Shown in pieces: positions 41,241-50,506 of a stretch of 64,000 nucleotides of DNA. The stretch is from Pseudaeromonas sharmana (GTDB lineage Bacteria; Pseudomonadota; Gammaproteobacteria; Enterobacterales; Aeromonadaceae): assembly GCF_042649925.1 (NCBI RefSeq), contig NZ_JBHSAF010000003.1, positions 124,001-188,000 on the forward strand, in the 5' to 3' direction. The translations under genes and the position numbers were made by a program. Each line of letters begins with the position of its first letter. Positions within the stretch are counted from its first letter, which is position 1. The notes under the pieces are model-generated. The model did not search any database. It was not told where the DNA came from and saw nothing but the letters and a program-made list of their open reading frames with translations.

Positions 41241-42023
41241 TCACTGCACTGAGCGCCGGGGTGTTCGGGTCCGGATCCACAGGTCGGCATATTTGACGAA
41301 CGTGGAGTGGGTAGAGAGCAGGGCCAGCAGCAGCCCGGCCTTGCCGTCGAGAAAGCCAAGACGGAGGATGTACATGCGGAAGAAGCAGCCCAGTGCGTGC
41401 AAGGCGCCTGTCAGCAAGGAGCCCTTTTTGCCCCGCGCGATGCGGCCATCGGCCCAGGCTTTGGCGTAGCGTGCCGACTTTATCAGGTAGTGTTCGAGAT
41501 CCTGGTACGGGTAGTGAATCAAGTCACCAGCGAGGGGCGCCGTGTGCATGCTCGCATCGAGGATGACCTTTTCGTGCACCAGGGCGTCATTGTATTGGGT
41601 TAATGCCGTCGGATAGAGGCGCCAAACCCGATCTGGATACCAGCCAGAGTGACGAATATAGCGGCCAAACACCCAGTTCAGGCGCGGTATGCTGTAAACG
41701 GTGCGGCCAGCGGGCTGGCTGCAGACCTGCTGCACGCTGGCCTTGAGCGCCGGGGTGACGCGCTCATCGGCATCCAACCACAGGCACCAGGTGGCGGTGA
41801 CATGCTGCTGTGCGCGTTGACGTTGTATGCCGAACCCTGGCCAGTCGGCGTCAACCAGGTAGCGGGCATTGAATTCGGCGGCGATCATCGCCGTGTCATC
41901 TGAGCTGCCCGAATCCAGAATGACAATTTCGTCAACCCAGTCGGCCACGCTTTGCAGACAGCCGCGCAGGTTATGCCCTTCATTTTTCACGATCAGAACG
42001 GCGGCGATGAGGGGCGTAGTCAT
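41241..42023 (-). CDS. waaE: LPS core glycosyltransferase, WaaE/KdtX type
   Basis: The start at 42023 overlaps the preceding stop (ATGA) and gives 260 residues. It is a GT2 enzyme: LIAAVLIVKNEGHNLRGCLQ, EIVILDSGSSDDT, LWLDADERVTPALK (DxD), and VHEKV with SARYAKAWADGR. In Klebsiella and Aeromonas WaaE adds glucose to heptose I of the inner core (recalled knowledge). It is co-transcribed with the GT9 gene upstream. Confidence 0.85.
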   Translation of the reverse strand: MTTPLIAAVLIVKNEGHNLRGCLQSVADWVDEIVILDSGSSDDTAMIAAEFNARYLVDADWPGFGIQRQRAQQHVTATWCLWLDADERVTPALKASVQQVCSQPAGRTVYSIPRLNWVFGRYIRHSGWYPDRVWRLYPTALTQYNDALVHEKVILDASMHTAPLAGDLIHYPYQDLEHYLIKSARYAKAWADGRIARGKKGSLLTGALHALGCFFRMYILRLGFLDGKAGLLLALLSTHSTFVKYADLWIRTRTPRRSVQ

Positions 42024-43087
42024 GATGTTGGCTCCAAGAGGGCGTAATGCTGACACAAGGTGTCGAAACAGGCGATCACCTGATCGCTCTGGATATGCTG
42101 CATGGCGTGATCATCCTTGAGGCGACTGCGCCAGGGCAAGCTGCTAACCGGTTTCCCGCTCCTGGCTTCCATCAAGGATTGATAGACGCTGACCAGGTAG
42201 TCACGACACAGATAGGGACCCACCCGTTCCGGGTTGTGGTGGGCATACAGTGCGATCACCGGTATGCCGGCGGCTGTTGCCATGTGGACCGGCCCGGTAT
42301 CGGGTGCCAGCACGACCTGAACTTGCTGAATCAAGGCCATCATCTGTTTCAGGCTGCTCTGACCGACCAGGTTACGGGGTGGGTGGCAACAGCGCTGAAC
42401 GATCTCGGCCGCCAGCGTTTTCTCCAGTGCGGACGGACCACCGCACAGCAACACCTGGAAACCCCGGCGCGCGGCATGGTCGGCCACGGTCGCATACCCT
42501 TCGGCCGTCCAATTCTTGTAGGCTTTGCTCGCGGCCGGCGCAATCAGAAGACAGGGCCGGCTGGCATCGAGTTGTTGGGCAGCCCATTCGCGATCGCTGG
42601 CGGCCAGCGGGATCTGCCAGTGAGGGGTGAGGTCGCGGATCCCCAGTTCGGCGGCAAACGCCATCATGCCATCCAGCACATGCAACGCGGCCGGAGAGGG
42701 GACCGTATGATTGGTGAACCAGCGCTGACCATCGCCGGCGCGCTGGGCATCGAAGCCGAGGCGGTAACGAGCACGGACGCCCAATGTCAGCATACTGGCG
42801 CGCAATGCCGATTGCATGTGCAGCAGCGCATCAAAGCGGCGGCCTCGCAACTGGCGCCAGACCTGTACGTAACCGCGCCAACCGGCTTTTTTATCGAACG
42901 GTATCACTTCAACCCCGGGGAGATCCCCGAGCAGGCTGGCCTCAACCTTGCCCATGATCCAGGTGATGGCGGTTGTCGGCCATTGTCGTTGTATGGCTTG
43001 TACGACCGCCACAGCATGCAGGCAGTCACCGATAGCGGAGAGGCGTACCAGACACAACCGTTCGGGAGCAGAAGAGAACAAGGGCAT
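42020..43087 (-). CDS. LPS heptosyltransferase, GT9 family
   Basis: The start at 43087 has CCGGAG 7 nt upstream and gives 355 residues. The N-terminus is RLCLVRLSAIGDCLHAVAVV, typical of heptosyltransferase I-like enzymes (RxSxIGD-H). The C-terminus has APAASKAYKNWTAEGYA and LAPDTGPVHMATAAGIPVIALYAHHNPERVGPY. It adds L-glycero-D-manno-heptose to the Kdo-linked core (WaaC-like by similarity, with low certainty on the exact name). It lies divergent from kdkA. Confidence 0.88.
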   Translation of the reverse strand: MPLFSSAPERLCLVRLSAIGDCLHAVAVVQAIQRQWPTTAITWIMGKVEASLLGDLPGVEVIPFDKKAGWRGYVQVWRQLRGRRFDALLHMQSALRASMLTLGVRARYRLGFDAQRAGDGQRWFTNHTVPSPAALHVLDGMMAFAAELGIRDLTPHWQIPLAASDREWAAQQLDASRPCLLIAPAASKAYKNWTAEGYATVADHAARRGFQVLLCGGPSALEKTLAAEIVQRCCHPPRNLVGQSSLKQMMALIQQVQVVLAPDTGPVHMATAAGIPVIALYAHHNPERVGPYLCRDYLVSVYQSLMEARSGKPVSSLPWRSRLKDDHAMQHIQSDQVIACFDTLCQHYALLEPTS

Positions 43088-43176
43088 GACGCAACTCCGG
43101 AAAGCAAATGGGCGCATTATGCAAACTCGTACCGGGGTTGTAAAATGCCCGCTTTTGAATCACGACGAGAGTCTCG

Positions 43177-43896
43177 ATGCATCAACTGCAAACCAAGCGC
43201 TGGGGCCCCGTGACCTGCTGGTATGACGCGTCCCGCGTTCCAGGCTTCAATGAGGCCTATTTCGACCCTGCATACTGGCAACAGCGCGATGCGGTCCTGG
43301 GCCAGTCCACCGGGCGAGGGGTCACCTGGTTCGTGCAAGGGCCATCCGGTGCGCTGGTTTTGCGTCACTACTGGCGCGGGGGGCTGATCGGCAAGATTCT
43401 GGGTGATTGTTTCCTGTATAGCGGCCTGGCGCGGACACGCTGTCGTCGTGAATACGCGCTGCTGACCTATCTGGCGGAGTTGGGCCTGCCGGTGCCGCGG
43501 CCGGTGGCGGCTCGCGTGGTGCGGCAAGGGCTCTGTTATCGCGCCGATATCCTGCTGGAACGCATTGCGGAGGCGCGGGATCTGGTCAGCCTGTTACGGG
43601 AACGGCCTTTGAGCCGCGAAGAGTGGATGGCGGTCGGGGCTCTGATCCGTCAACTGCATGAACACTGTGTTTGGCATTCTGATTTGAACAGTCACAATTT
43701 GATGCTCGATGGTAGCGGTAAGTTCTGGGTCATCGATTTCGACAAATGCGATGTTCGAGCCCCGGGCAAGTGGCAGCAGGGGATGCTGGATCGATTGTTG
43801 CGTTCGCTGCGCAAGGAGCTGGTGTGCAATGTGCCTTTCTTCTGGCAGGAGTCGGACTGGCAGGATGTCATGGCCGGCTATCAGGCCGGCCGTTAA
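43177..43896 (+). CDS. kdkA: 3-deoxy-D-manno-octulosonic acid kinase KdkA
   Basis: The 239-residue protein-kinase-like enzyme phosphorylates the O-4 of the Kdo residue in LPS. The catalytic loop HSDLNSHNLML and the metal site VIDFDKCD are visible; LVLRHYWRGGLIGKILGD is the N-lobe. It ends 2 bp before the convergent waaA stop. KdkA occurs in organisms with a single phosphorylated Kdo (known in Haemophilus, Vibrio). Confidence 0.93.
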   Translation: MHQLQTKRWGPVTCWYDASRVPGFNEAYFDPAYWQQRDAVLGQSTGRGVTWFVQGPSGALVLRHYWRGGLIGKILGDCFLYSGLARTRCRREYALLTYLAELGLPVPRPVAARVVRQGLCYRADILLERIAEARDLVSLLRERPLSREEWMAVGALIRQLHEHCVWHSDLNSHNLMLDGSGKFWVIDFDKCDVRAPGKWQQGMLDRLLRSLRKELVCNVPFFWQESDWQDVMAGYQAGR

Positions 43897-43897
43897 G

Positions 43898-45163
43898 CTA
43901 GGGTAGCCGGCGCAGGATGGCGTCCAGCGTCTTGCGCAGCGCCCCCTGATTGGCCGCTACCACGTCAAAGGCGGACATGCCCATCTGCTGGCGGGTCGCC
44001 TCATCTTGCAGCAGGGCGATCACCGCTGCAGCAACGGCATCGGCGTCCTCCAGCTGACGGCAAGCCTTGCGTTCGCAGAGTTGGCGAGTCACATCACTGA
44101 AATTGAAACTGTGCGGGCCGATGAGGGTCGGCTTGCCGAGACTTGCTGGCTCCAGAAGATTGTGCCCTCCGATGGGGACCAGACTGCCGCCGATGAAGGC
44201 CAAATCACACATCTGCAGCAGCAGGGGCATCTCACCCATGGTATCGGCCAGGTAGACGGCTGTCTGTGGCGTGATGGGGTCATGACGGCTACGGCGAGCC
44301 AGCGTCAGCCCGGCTTCCTGGCACAGGCTGGCGACCGCATCGAAACGTGCCGGGTGGCGGGGCACCAGAATCAACAGGCTGTCAGGTAGGGTCTGCCGAA
44401 TCAGCGGCAGACGCTCCAGCAACAACTCATCCTCCCCAGCATGGGTGCTGGCGGCTATCCAGACCGGTCGGCCGGTCAGGGTGCGGCGCAGTTGTTCGCC
44501 AGCGGCGACTTGCTCTGCGTCGAGCTGGATATCGTATTTGAGCGATCCAGTGATCTCAATTCGATCGGGTGTCAAACCCAGACGCAGGAATCGGGCCGCG
44601 TCATCCCGATGCTGACACAGGAACAGCTGAATGTGACGGCTCATGGTGCTGAAAATCGTCTGAACTTTCTGGTAGCGCTGACAGGAGCGCTCGGAGAGTC
44701 GGGCGTTCATCACGACGACCGGCAACTGGCGTTGCCCGCAGGCGGCAAGCCAGTTTGGCCACAGCTCGGTTTCCATGATCACCAGGGCGCAGGGGTGAGC
44801 CCGTTTGAGAAATCGGGCCACGGCGCCCGGGTAATCCAGGGGGGCGTAGCGGTGTTCCACCAAATCACCCAGCCGCGCAATCTGGTCTGCACCCGTGCGC
44901 GTGGTGGTGGTCACCAGGATCGGGCGCTCCGGTTGCTCGGCTTTCAACTGACGGATCAGCGGCATCGCGGCCAGCGATTCGCCGACGCTGACGGTATGAA
45001 ACCAGACCGGTGATTGCGTGGCGGGTAGCGGCGGGATCCAGCCCAGCAACTCGCGCCAGCGCCGTCCATAGCCCGGCTTGCCGCGTTGTGGCCGGAATGT
45101 CACGAACAGTACCAGCGGCGAAGCCAGATAGATCAGTAGCGTGTAGAGCAGGCGATAGAGCAT
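43898..45163 (-). CDS. waaA: Kdo transferase WaaA
   Basis: The 421-residue GT30 enzyme starts MLYRLLYTLLIYLASPLVLF, one membrane anchor. It has GWIPPL, VWFHTVSVGESLAAMPLI, METELWPNWLAACG, and the C-terminal FIGGSLVPIGGHNLLEPA. It transfers Kdo to lipid A precursor on the inner face of the cytoplasmic membrane. The presence of KdkA suggests it may be monofunctional here (inference). An in-frame extension to 45235 lacks similarity. Confidence 0.96.
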   Translation of the reverse strand: MLYRLLYTLLIYLASPLVLFVTFRPQRGKPGYGRRWRELLGWIPPLPATQSPVWFHTVSVGESLAAMPLIRQLKAEQPERPILVTTTTRTGADQIARLGDLVEHRYAPLDYPGAVARFLKRAHPCALVIMETELWPNWLAACGQRQLPVVVMNARLSERSCQRYQKVQTIFSTMSRHIQLFLCQHRDDAARFLRLGLTPDRIEITGSLKYDIQLDAEQVAAGEQLRRTLTGRPVWIAASTHAGEDELLLERLPLIRQTLPDSLLILVPRHPARFDAVASLCQEAGLTLARRSRHDPITPQTAVYLADTMGEMPLLLQMCDLAFIGGSLVPIGGHNLLEPASLGKPTLIGPHSFNFSDVTRQLCERKACRQLEDADAVAAAVIALLQDEATRQQMGMSAFDVVAANQGALRKTLDAILRRLP

Positions 45164-45240
45164 GGCAGTGGCTTTGAAAGAAGGATGGCCGGCAGTATCG
45201 GCCATCCGCGAGCCAGACTCAAGCCATCCGGGCACCGGGC

Positions 45241-46287
45241 TTACGCCCCTGTGGTCATATCAGGACAGAGGCGCATCACTGCCTGCCAGACCCGGTCCGG
45301 AGCCAGTTCGGTCAGGCATTTGAGATGTCCAAGTGGACATTGACGCTTGAAGCAGGGACGACAACCGATATCGGTGAACAAGGATTCGACCTTGTGGCTC
45401 AACGGTGGGGTGTATTCCGTGGAGGTCGAGCCGTAAACGGCAACTAATGGGGTGCCAACCGCTGCCGTGATGTGCATCAATCCGGAGTCGTTACAGACGG
45501 CCACATCACAGGCGGCCAACAGGTCGATGGCCTCGGCTAATGACGTTTCGCCGGCGAGAATATGGCAACGGGCCTGCGTCGGCGCAGGCAAGAGGGCGCG
45601 GATGGTTGCGGCGACCTCTTTATCTTTGGCCGAGCCCATCAGCCAGACGTCGCCACCCTGTTCGAGCCAGCGCGTTGCAATCGCGGCGTAGTGCTGTTCC
45701 GGCCAGCGTTTGGCCGGGCCGAATTCGGCTCCCGGACAGAGGCCGAGTACCCGTCGCGTCCGATCTAGCTGCAGACGCTGGCATGCTGCCTGCTGCTGGG
45801 CTGTGTCGACAGACAATTGCGGATACGGAATCGGTGGCAGTGCGGAGGCGGACGTCATGCGCGCCTTGTCAAAGGCCAGCGCCATATAGCGTTGGACCAT
45901 CAGCGGGAAATCGCGCTTGTTGCTGCGCAGATCATTCAACAGACCATAACGGCTCTCACCTTTCCAACCTCGGCGGCATGGGATGCCGGCAAACAGCGGA
46001 ATCAATGCGGATTTGAGCGAGTTGGGCTGCACTATGGCCAGTGCATACTCCTCGTGCGCCAGGGTGCGGCCCAGCTTCCAGCGTTGAGCAAGCGCGAGGG
46101 CACCATGGCCAATCGGCATCAGGATGGTGCGATCGACTTCCGGCATCCGCGCTAGCAGCGGCAGACACCAGGCGGGAGCCATCACATGCAGTTGCGCGGC
46201 CGGATGCTGCTGTTTCAGTAGCCGGTACAGACTCTGCGACATCACCATGTCGCCGACCCAGGCCGGGCCGATAACCAGGATTTTCAT
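45241..46287 (-). CDS. waaF: ADP-heptose:LPS heptosyltransferase II
   Basis: The 348-residue GT9 protein begins MKILVIGPAWVGDMVMSQSL, the WaaF signature. It has GWKGESRYGLLNDLR, PGAEFGPAKRWPEQHYA, NDSGLMHITAAVGTPLVAVYGSTS and a C-terminal CFKRQCPLGHLKC. It adds the second heptose to the inner core. It overlaps the upstream GT9 gene by 4 nt and is 77 bp from waaA. Confidence 0.95.
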   Translation of the reverse strand: MKILVIGPAWVGDMVMSQSLYRLLKQQHPAAQLHVMAPAWCLPLLARMPEVDRTILMPIGHGALALAQRWKLGRTLAHEEYALAIVQPNSLKSALIPLFAGIPCRRGWKGESRYGLLNDLRSNKRDFPLMVQRYMALAFDKARMTSASALPPIPYPQLSVDTAQQQAACQRLQLDRTRRVLGLCPGAEFGPAKRWPEQHYAAIATRWLEQGGDVWLMGSAKDKEVAATIRALLPAPTQARCHILAGETSLAEAIDLLAACDVAVCNDSGLMHITAAVGTPLVAVYGSTSTEYTPPLSHKVESLFTDIGCRPCFKRQCPLGHLKCLTELAPDRVWQAVMRLCPDMTTGA

Positions 46288-47378
46288 GCTGTTTTCTCAT
46301 CTATGCCTGTGGTGCGCTGCCACCACAGGGGAAGGCGTTGTGCCAGCTCGTCCCAGGGCAGGGTATTGATATCCTGAGGCTCGGTTGCCTGGGAGATTAG
46401 TACCTCTGCCGCGGCATGGCGGGGTCCCCAATCCTGCAAGTTTTCGGTGTCCGGGTTGTAGAGGCCAAAAACGGGTTTGTTTAGACCTACGCCGATATGC
46501 ACCGTAGCCGTATCAACTGAAATCAATGCCTTGGCTTGCCGTATCTGGGCGATAGCGTCGGCGATATGCTGGCTATCCGGATAGCAAAACAGCCTGGAGT
46601 TATGCGCATCGGCGACGAGGGACAGGACTTCGTCACGGCTGTCCGGGGCAAACAACAGACAGCAATCGACCTCCGGTATTTGGGTAAGGATCAGGTCGAT
46701 CAGCCGTTGTAGATTCTCTCGGGTCAGGCGTCTGGATTTGCCACTCCCGTAGCCATTTACGGCAATCACCGGTCTGTGTGTCGGCCAGAATGCAGTCACC
46801 GCCTGTTCATGTGTCGGCAAACAGGGCACTCGATAATCGGTGGTGCATGCTGTGACACCGAGGGCCACCGCCAGCTGGCGGAACTTGTCAACGAAGTGCA
46901 TCCCCTGACAGCGCTTGCCCAGCTTGATATCGATGGCCTGCAAGTGATCATCTAGCCCGGCAACATGCTGGGTTCTAACCTTGCTCAGGAAAAACAGGTC
47001 TTTCATCTTCAGCTGTTTGCTGAAGTGAACCAGACACTCAATCGAACCCAGATCCCGCGCCAGTGTTGCTAACTGGCGATAGCCAGCCCGCTTCGGACAT
47101 TCGTATACGTGATCAGCGCCGAGATGATCGCGAAATAGCCAGGCCATGGCCGGCGTGGTGATGACGTCCACCTGAATGCCGGGGCGAGCCTGGCGCAGAG
47201 CATCGAAGATCCAGGACGAGACGATAGCGTCTCCGAACTTAGCATCCCAGCGCACCAGCACGACGCGGCCCGGCGTTCCACGAGAGGCGCGAACCGGTTG
47301 GTCGAACAGCCAGATACCCAGCTGTCTACGCCACAGATCGCGACGGTGTTGCAGGGCATGGGATATTGCTTTCATCAT
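46284..47378 (-). CDS. GT9-family glycosyltransferase of the LPS core
   Basis: The 364-residue protein has a leading basic helix, then RVVLVRWDAKFGDAIVSSW (GT9 RxDxxGD), a central FSKQLKMKDLFFLSKVRTQH, and a C-terminal ISVDTATVHIGVGLNKPVF, a divergent form of the D-SG-P-H sugar-nucleotide motif. It probably adds a third heptose or other core sugar (WaaQ-like role). Its stop overlaps the waaF start by 4 nt. Confidence 0.82.
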   Translation of the reverse strand: MMKAISHALQHRRDLWRRQLGIWLFDQPVRASRGTPGRVVLVRWDAKFGDAIVSSWIFDALRQARPGIQVDVITTPAMAWLFRDHLGADHVYECPKRAGYRQLATLARDLGSIECLVHFSKQLKMKDLFFLSKVRTQHVAGLDDHLQAIDIKLGKRCQGMHFVDKFRQLAVALGVTACTTDYRVPCLPTHEQAVTAFWPTHRPVIAVNGYGSGKSRRLTRENLQRLIDLILTQIPEVDCCLLFAPDSRDEVLSLVADAHNSRLFCYPDSQHIADAIAQIRQAKALISVDTATVHIGVGLNKPVFGLYNPDTENLQDWGPRHAAAEVLISQATEPQDINTLPWDELAQRLPLWWQRTTGIDEKTA

Positions 47379-47392
47379 CTCGGCATTCCGCT

Positions 47393-48442
47393 TCAGATGC
47401 CTGCTGCGCCGAAGCGCTCAAGGTATACCGCCTCGGTGGCTGCCTTGTGCTCGAGCAGCTGTTGGCTGAATTCGGAAATGTTCTCCAGACGCTCCCGGAT
47501 CAGGTTGTCCAGAGTGGACAGCGCTTCGCCGACCGGAACCATGGCAGCACGGAACCCCTTGACGGTAGAGGCGCGCGGGTCATGAGCAATCATGATGCCT
47601 GGCGTCCCCTGCGATGCGCTCATGCCGATGCCGTGTACACGATGGCCGATGACGAGATCGTAGCGACCGAAGATATCCAGGTAATCTCGGGAATCGAAAG
47701 AGTAGCGCAGGGTTTGCCCCGGGAAGTCCTGCTGGAACGGGCTCAACTCATCGATGTAATGGGCAACAAACTCGATCTCATACTGATTGCCATACTGCTG
47801 CAGTATGTGGTTATAAATCCGCATCAGATAGTCGTGTGTCGCGTCTGACACGTTATTGCAGGCCACGGCAGATTTAGTGCCGTAGATTAAACCGATGCGC
47901 TTGACCTGCTTGACGACCCGTTGCTCGCGGCTGGAAAACAGCGCCGGACATGGTATCTGGTGCACCGGCAGCGGTGACAGGCTCAAGCGGGTGTCTTCGT
48001 CGCGACAGGTGATCAACTTTGCCGCTTTGAATACGCGCATCTCATCGGCGGTGAAGTGAGTTTCATCGAAGGTAAAGCGGCCGCTGGTACCGATGCCTAG
48101 AAACAGCGTTGGCAGCTGATACTCAAGAATCGAACGGTACAGCTTGTTCATGCGCAGGCCACGCCACTCCGGCGAACCGGCAAAGACCACCATATCGGCA
48201 TAATCCATCGGCAGCCGATCTTTAACCGAGTTATCGAGGAATTTCTCGATGAAGTCGCGCCCGAGCAGGTTGTCGATCTTCTTGACGAAATCATGCCGTC
48301 TGGCCCGGCGGATTTGCGGGTTACGGTTGTAGATGACAGGGTTGAAATCGCCGAGGTGCTTGCGCAGCAGGTTCATACACCCCATCAGAATAAATTCATC
48401 ACCTGGGTTCCACTGGCGGGTCGTTGAAAAAACAATGTTCAT
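47393..48442 (-). CDS. Polysaccharide pyruvyl transferase family protein
   Basis: The 349-residue protein shows the PS_pyruv_trans fold: NIVFSTTRQWNPGDEFILMG at the N-terminus, LFLGIGTSGRFTFDE, TCRDEDTRLSL, and GHRVHGIGMSASQGTPGIMI near the C-terminus (H-R-x-H motif). Known members transfer pyruvate ketals to surface sugars. It is in the hldD operon with 74 bp before it. A substrate in the LPS core or O-chain is inferred. Confidence 0.78.
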   Translation of the reverse strand: MNIVFSTTRQWNPGDEFILMGCMNLLRKHLGDFNPVIYNRNPQIRRARRHDFVKKIDNLLGRDFIEKFLDNSVKDRLPMDYADMVVFAGSPEWRGLRMNKLYRSILEYQLPTLFLGIGTSGRFTFDETHFTADEMRVFKAAKLITCRDEDTRLSLSPLPVHQIPCPALFSSREQRVVKQVKRIGLIYGTKSAVACNNVSDATHDYLMRIYNHILQQYGNQYEIEFVAHYIDELSPFQQDFPGQTLRYSFDSRDYLDIFGRYDLVIGHRVHGIGMSASQGTPGIMIAHDPRASTVKGFRAAMVPVGEALSTLDNLIRERLENISEFSQQLLEHKAATEAVYLERFGAAGI

Positions 48443-48516
48443 AGGTTTGGCTTCATCGCAGTAATTAAAGGGTCTGCTGGCGGCGTCCAGCTGGTTGTGC
48501 CGCCATCAGAAGAGGA

Positions 48517-49473
48517 TCAAGGCTTGTTCAGCCATTCCATGTATTCCGCGACACCGTCGGCGACGGAACGGAACTGCACATCGCATCCGGTGGCTCTGAG
48601 TTTGGTCAAGTCGGCCTGGGTGTAGCTCTGGTAACGGCCCTTGAGGTGATCCGGAAACGGAATGAATTCGACCTGGCCATGCCCGTGATGTTTGACCACG
48701 GCTTCGGCCACGTTCAGGAAGGGTTCGGCACGCCCGGTACCACAGTTGTAGATCCCCGATTTGCCGGCGTTCTTCCAGAACCAGATATTGACCTTGCAGA
48801 CGTCTTCGACATAGACGAAATCCCGCATCTGGCCGCCATTGCCAAAGCCATCACAGCCCTCGAACAATTTCGGATTCTGTCCGTCCTTCATCTGGTTATT
48901 CAGGTGGAAGGCCACGCTGGCCATGCTGCCCTTGTGTTGTTCACGCGGGCCGTAAACGTTGAAATATTTGAGACCGACGATCTGGCTGTTGGTGGTCGGC
49001 AGCAGACGACGTACGTATTCGTCAAACAGGAACTTGGAATATCCATAGACGTTCAACGGCTGCTCGAAACGGCGATCCTCGATGAAGTTGTCGTTGCGGC
49101 CACCGTAAGTCGCCGCGGATGAGGCATAGATGAACGGGATGCCGCGCGCCACGCAAAAGTGCAGCAGGCTCTTGGAGTACTCGTAGTTGACCTCCATGAC
49201 AAACTTGCCGTTCCACTCTGTGGTGGCTGAGCAGGCGCCTTCATGGAAGATCACCTCTATTTCGTCCCACTCCTCGAAGGCATCACCGGCCATGACACGG
49301 GCGATGAACTCGTCCTTGTCGATGTAGTCGGCAATATCGAGGTCGACAAGGTTGGCGAACTTGGTGCCATCGGTCAGGTCATCTACCACCACAATATTCT
49401 TGTGACCGGCCTGATTGAGAAGTTTGATGAGATTGCTGCCGATGAAGCCGGCTCCACCCGTGACGATGATCAT
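48517..49473 (-). CDS. hldD: ADP-L-glycero-D-manno-heptose 6-epimerase
   Basis: The 318-residue extended SDR begins MIIVTGGAGFIGSNLIKLLN, with VVDDLTDG and the catalytic YxxxK in YGYSKFLFDEYV. The last step of ADP-heptose synthesis supplies the GT9 enzymes downstream. It is the first gene of the minus-strand core operon; the promoter lies in the 273-bp intergenic region shared with the TetR gene. Confidence 0.97.
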   Translation of the reverse strand: MIIVTGGAGFIGSNLIKLLNQAGHKNIVVVDDLTDGTKFANLVDLDIADYIDKDEFIARVMAGDAFEEWDEIEVIFHEGACSATTEWNGKFVMEVNYEYSKSLLHFCVARGIPFIYASSAATYGGRNDNFIEDRRFEQPLNVYGYSKFLFDEYVRRLLPTTNSQIVGLKYFNVYGPREQHKGSMASVAFHLNNQMKDGQNPKLFEGCDGFGNGGQMRDFVYVEDVCKVNIWFWKNAGKSGIYNCGTGRAEPFLNVAEAVVKHHGHGQVEFIPFPDHLKGRYQSYTQADLTKLRATGCDVQFRSVADGVAEYMEWLNKP

Positions 49474-49633
49474 AAGCTGTTGCCTCGTAGTACGTCATGA
49501 CGACCTGAATTGTTGAGCGCGAGTTTACCATGGCGATATCGCTACCGCGAAACCGGCAACCGTTCGCGTGCGATTTATTCAAGTTTTATTCAAGATCGCA
49601 GCGGTATTGCCGTGCGGTGCTAATATGAAAAGA

Positions 49634-49657
49634 GCAAGTTACCTAATAACAACTTGC
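49634..49657 (+). promoter_or_regulatory. Palindromic operator candidate between hldD and the TetR gene
   Basis: Inverted repeat GCAAGTT...AACTTGC (49634-49640 with 49651-49657, 10-bp spacer) lies 8 bp after a TAATAT -10-like box (49621-49626). TetR proteins often bind such palindromes beside their own gene. A weak promoter is implied; no clear -35 is seen. Confidence 0.5.
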
Positions 49658-49746
49658 GCAATAAAAAGAGCCGCTTAGAGCTCGCACAGCACAGTTTGTG
49701 GCTTGTTCTCCGGGGAGAACGCTAGCCTTTATTCATAAGGGTGAAT

Positions 49747-50424
49747 ATGAAAACTAAAGATAAGATCATCCATGCGGCGATCGAACTGTTCAACCTGCAG
49801 GGTGAACAGAACGTGACCACCAATCACATTGCGGCTCATTTGGGGATGAGTCCTGGCAACCTCTATTATCACTTCCGGAATAAAGAGGACATCATCCAGG
49901 CGATTTTCGATCGTTATGCTGAGCAACTGAATCTGTTGTTTGGCCTGGATGACAACAGCGGTAGCGAAAGCGTCGGTGGCTTGCGTACCAGTATGCGTTA
50001 CATGGAGGCCGTAGTCGGCTTGATGTGGCAGTTCCGTTTCATCTACGAGAATCTGCCTGACATCCTGAGTCGCGATGTCGTTATGGCGGAGAAATACCGC
50101 CAGATTCAGGAGCCGGTCTACGGGCTGATGACTCGCCATCTGCTGGGTCTGCGGGCACAGGGTATTCTGCTGGCCAATGATGAGGATCTGGACGCGCTGT
50201 TGCATCTGATGAAACAGGTGCTGATTTTCTGGCCGGCCTATCTGCACACCCTGACGCCGGGAGGCAACATTACCAAGGCGATGGTTTATGGCGTGGTGCC
50301 GCGGGTTTTCTTTATGTTTCGGCCGTATATGGCGCCTGAGGCACTCGATGAACTCAGACAGTTGGAACAGTACTTTCAAGACAAGGCCAGCCAGAGCCGT
50401 GTCAAAGAGGGCGTTGATGCCTGA
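49747..50424 (+). CDS. TetR-family transcriptional regulator
   Basis: The start at 49747 (AAGG 6 nt upstream) gives 225 residues; GTG at 49741 is an alternative. The N-terminal helix-turn-helix is NVTTNHIAAHLGMSPGNLYY then HFRNKEDIIQAIFDRY. The long C-terminal helical domain with VVGLMWQFRFIYENLPDILS, VPRVFFMFRPYMAPEALDEL defines a ligand pocket of unknown specificity. It probably represses itself at the palindrome upstream. A bidirectional terminator separates it from the convergent LacI gene. Confidence 0.85.
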   Translation: MKTKDKIIHAAIELFNLQGEQNVTTNHIAAHLGMSPGNLYYHFRNKEDIIQAIFDRYAEQLNLLFGLDDNSGSESVGGLRTSMRYMEAVVGLMWQFRFIYENLPDILSRDVVMAEKYRQIQEPVYGLMTRHLLGLRAQGILLANDEDLDALLHLMKQVLIFWPAYLHTLTPGGNITKAMVYGVVPRVFFMFRPYMAPEALDELRQLEQYFQDKASQSRVKEGVDA

Positions 50425-50457
50425 CAGCTAAGAGACTGGTTTAAAAACAGCAAGACA

Positions 50458-50485
50458 AAGGGCGGCCCGAGAGCCGCCCTTTATT
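50458..50485. terminator. Terminator between the convergent TetR and LacI genes
   Basis: Stem AAGGGCGGC/GCCGCCCTT (50458-50466 with 50473-50481, 6-nt loop) with short T runs on both sides. Confidence 0.75.
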
Positions 50486-50506
50486 GTGTCTGGATCCCGC
50501 ACCAGC

